From the NCBI GenBank assembly GCA_964621265.1, contig CAZULQ010000013.1, positions 1-51,184 of the forward strand: a DNA stretch of 51,184 nt. The letters are read 5' to 3'. Position 1 is the stretch's first letter. Each line of letters opens with the position of its first letter. This document shows, piece by piece, positions 50,801 to 51,184 of the stretch. The stretch is from Porcipelethomonas sp964621265. Its GTDB lineage: Bacteria > Bacillota > Clostridia > Oscillospirales > Ruminococcaceae. The position numbers and the translations under genes are program-made. The notes below the pieces were generated by a model that made no database searches, was not told where the DNA came from, and was given only the letters and a program-made list of their open reading frames with translations.

Positions 50801-51123
50801 ATAACAACGGAACTGTCAGAAATGTCAGAACACTTTCAGGTGGTGAATCATTCAAGGCGTCGCTTGCGCTTGCGCTCGGACTTTCTGAGGAAATTCAGAG
50901 TTCATCCGGCGGAATAAAGCTCGGCACAATGTTTGTAGACGAAGGCTTCGGTGCACTTGACGAAAACTCACTCAGTCAGGCTATAAAAGCGCTTTCTGAC
51001 CTTACAGACGGTGAAATGCTTATTGGCATTATATCTCATGTTGACAAGCTTAAAGAGTGCATTGAAAAACAAGTTGTAATAAAAAAGAACCGCCAGGGCA
51101 GTAAAATAGAAATTGTAAATTAA
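47860..51123 (+). CDS. sbcC: Exonuclease subunit SbcC (Rad50-like ATPase)
   Basis: SMC-like ATPase partner of SbcD. The Walker A loop GDTGAGKTTIFDA is near residue 38, and long coiled coils run from about 180 to 530 and 590 to 930. The zinc hook CPVCGSC sits between them near residue 541. The C-terminal lobe has the signature LSGGESFKASLALALGLS and the Walker B MFVDEGFGALDE. The 1087 residues are full length. It is translationally coupled to sbcD. No terminator is visible in the 61 bp that remain in the window. Confidence 0.97.
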   Translation: MRPLKLEISAFGPYADKVVIDFELLGKSGLYLITGDTGAGKTTIFDAITYALFNRPSGTNREVKMLRSKYAAFETLTYVELVFAYRGKNYRIKRGPKYERPKLRGVGTTENPEFAELEYPDGKIVTGEKNVRNAVIDIIGIDGMQFTQIAMIAQGDFLKLLLADTAERQQIFRKIFKTENYNLLEKKLNAEYNAVKKEMDAVNRDIAQLAAQISSEEEMNNDVFFDSDELISHLETIINNDTNNLECLKNESEKLEKSLDDSKLRLSQIENQAKIKAEYDNTGMAISEKNKQLETLRISLNEAIEKKPLAESLSGQIAVEKAELERYDELDRIISEFNTKNSEEGRLIELADNERKVNESYSSRLEEYKKEAELLKDSESICHKLQTELRESELKKQKLCRVKDCINAYYESLNETECAKKQYDEQSKKLESKQQEKNTLNQTILTCTQKKEELNKLSGEYEKLKINLEKAVLRKNELLNFRDKLCKYKDKYAELEHAQKEYSDAAVCAQKAETDYTNAYQLFLDNQAGILAETLSENKPCPVCGSCVHPSPAVFVNEAPDEDTLRILEVKRDNSRNNAAEKSAFAGEIRAVTAEMKNELEENAVSLFGSELSSAEKICNDELEKSEHEISSFNEKLDAMEKEINKLQELLSDIEKLSVKEKEISDEIEAMTAKMTELSASVNNLSGKNQALHEDASRQLYEMYEISDTENAIEMINEDITDTDSCITDKQNSIETQLQNIERSKKLTEMTDETNKLKTESEKKLSEYKDKLVAISVIKKELDKNLTQLRDKLKFSSKNEAEENISVLESKAQSITEEIEKCDELYNKVKTETTELVGKSNQLKKQLESFEEYDEEAERTNFAELNEQKEVLMSKMQELHSNTKQNSSILQAVIKKKSECEALEEKYVMLKSLNDTANGTMTGKEKIMLEAFVQASYFDKIIIRANNRLKVMSNGQFSLKRRTEENNKSSKTGLELDITDHNNGTVRNVRTLSGGESFKASLALALGLSEEIQSSSGGIKLGTMFVDEGFGALDENSLSQAIKALSDLTDGEMLIGIISHVDKLKECIEKQVVIKKNRQGSKIEIVN

Positions 51124-51153
51124 ATAAAAATATCTATTTTAAATAAAATCATC

Positions 51154-51182
51154 TTGCATTTTTGATTATTTTATGATATAAT
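51154..51182 (+). promoter_or_regulatory. Sigma-A promoter for a gene beyond the window
   Basis: TTGCAT, 17 bp, TATAAT at the right edge, pointing out of the window. The rest of the 51124-51184 stretch is AT-rich with no coding signal. Confidence 0.7.
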
Positions 51183-51184
51183 CG

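Overview
The window looks like chromosomal DNA of an AT-rich, Gram-positive anaerobe of the Ruminococcus type (Oscillospiraceae, Clostridia). The evidence is a GH5 enzyme carrying a C-terminal type I dockerin (a cellulosome-type part), a CotH-like lipoprotein, a tyrosine T-box leader, a Gram-positive LexA box on a Y-family polymerase gene, strong AGGAGG-type ribosome sites, and many sigma-A promoters with exact 17-bp spacers. The species assignment is inference. I see no rRNA, tRNA, CRISPR array or insertion sequence.

Layout. 1-1105: a tyrosine recombinase behind a palindrome and a long hairpin. 1108-6147 (minus): acyl-CoA synthetase, uvrC, rsmD, coaD and a coiled-coil protein, tightly packed. 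6238-13950 (minus): a purine operon in the order purE-purC-purF-purM-purN-purO-AICAR transformylase-purD. It covers much of the route to IMP, but purL/Q/S and purB are not here. The last two steps use an archaeal-type IMP cyclohydrolase plus a stand-alone transformylase, and the PurF protein has lost its glutaminase nucleophile. 13995-15960 (minus): a membrane-anchored WG-repeat-like protein coupled to a family 2 glycosyltransferase. 16176-20808 (plus): lnt, nadE, pyrE and a small lipoprotein. 20816-22335: promoter, Tyr T-box and tyrS. 22397-24365: a small conserved protein, divergent from a LexA-controlled Y-family polymerase/YolD pair. 24403-26601 (minus): copper ATPase copA, with an inverted repeat over its predicted start of transcription.

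26836-32159 (plus) is a glycan-degradation operon: cytoplasmic GH95 alpha-fucosidase, a GH26 mannanase-like lipoprotein with a carbohydrate-binding module, and secreted GH5-dockerin. Together these suggest attack on plant hemicellulose outside the cell, on the cell surface and inside it. An iron alcohol dehydrogenase and a radical SAM protein follow, then a CotH lipoprotein on the other strand.

36173-46688 is the most unusual part: a signalling island of three hybrid histidine kinases, each with kinase, receiver and HPt modules but different membrane sensors, plus a two-receiver regulator with no output domain and two paralogous membrane-anchored BMP/Med-family binding proteins. Two BMP genes and one kinase gene overlap in frame-coupled series, suggesting a co-receptor and kinase unit like LuxP-LuxQ. 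No DNA-binding output protein is in the island. 46742-51123 is sbcD-sbcC, and a promoter for a gene beyond the window closes the sequence.
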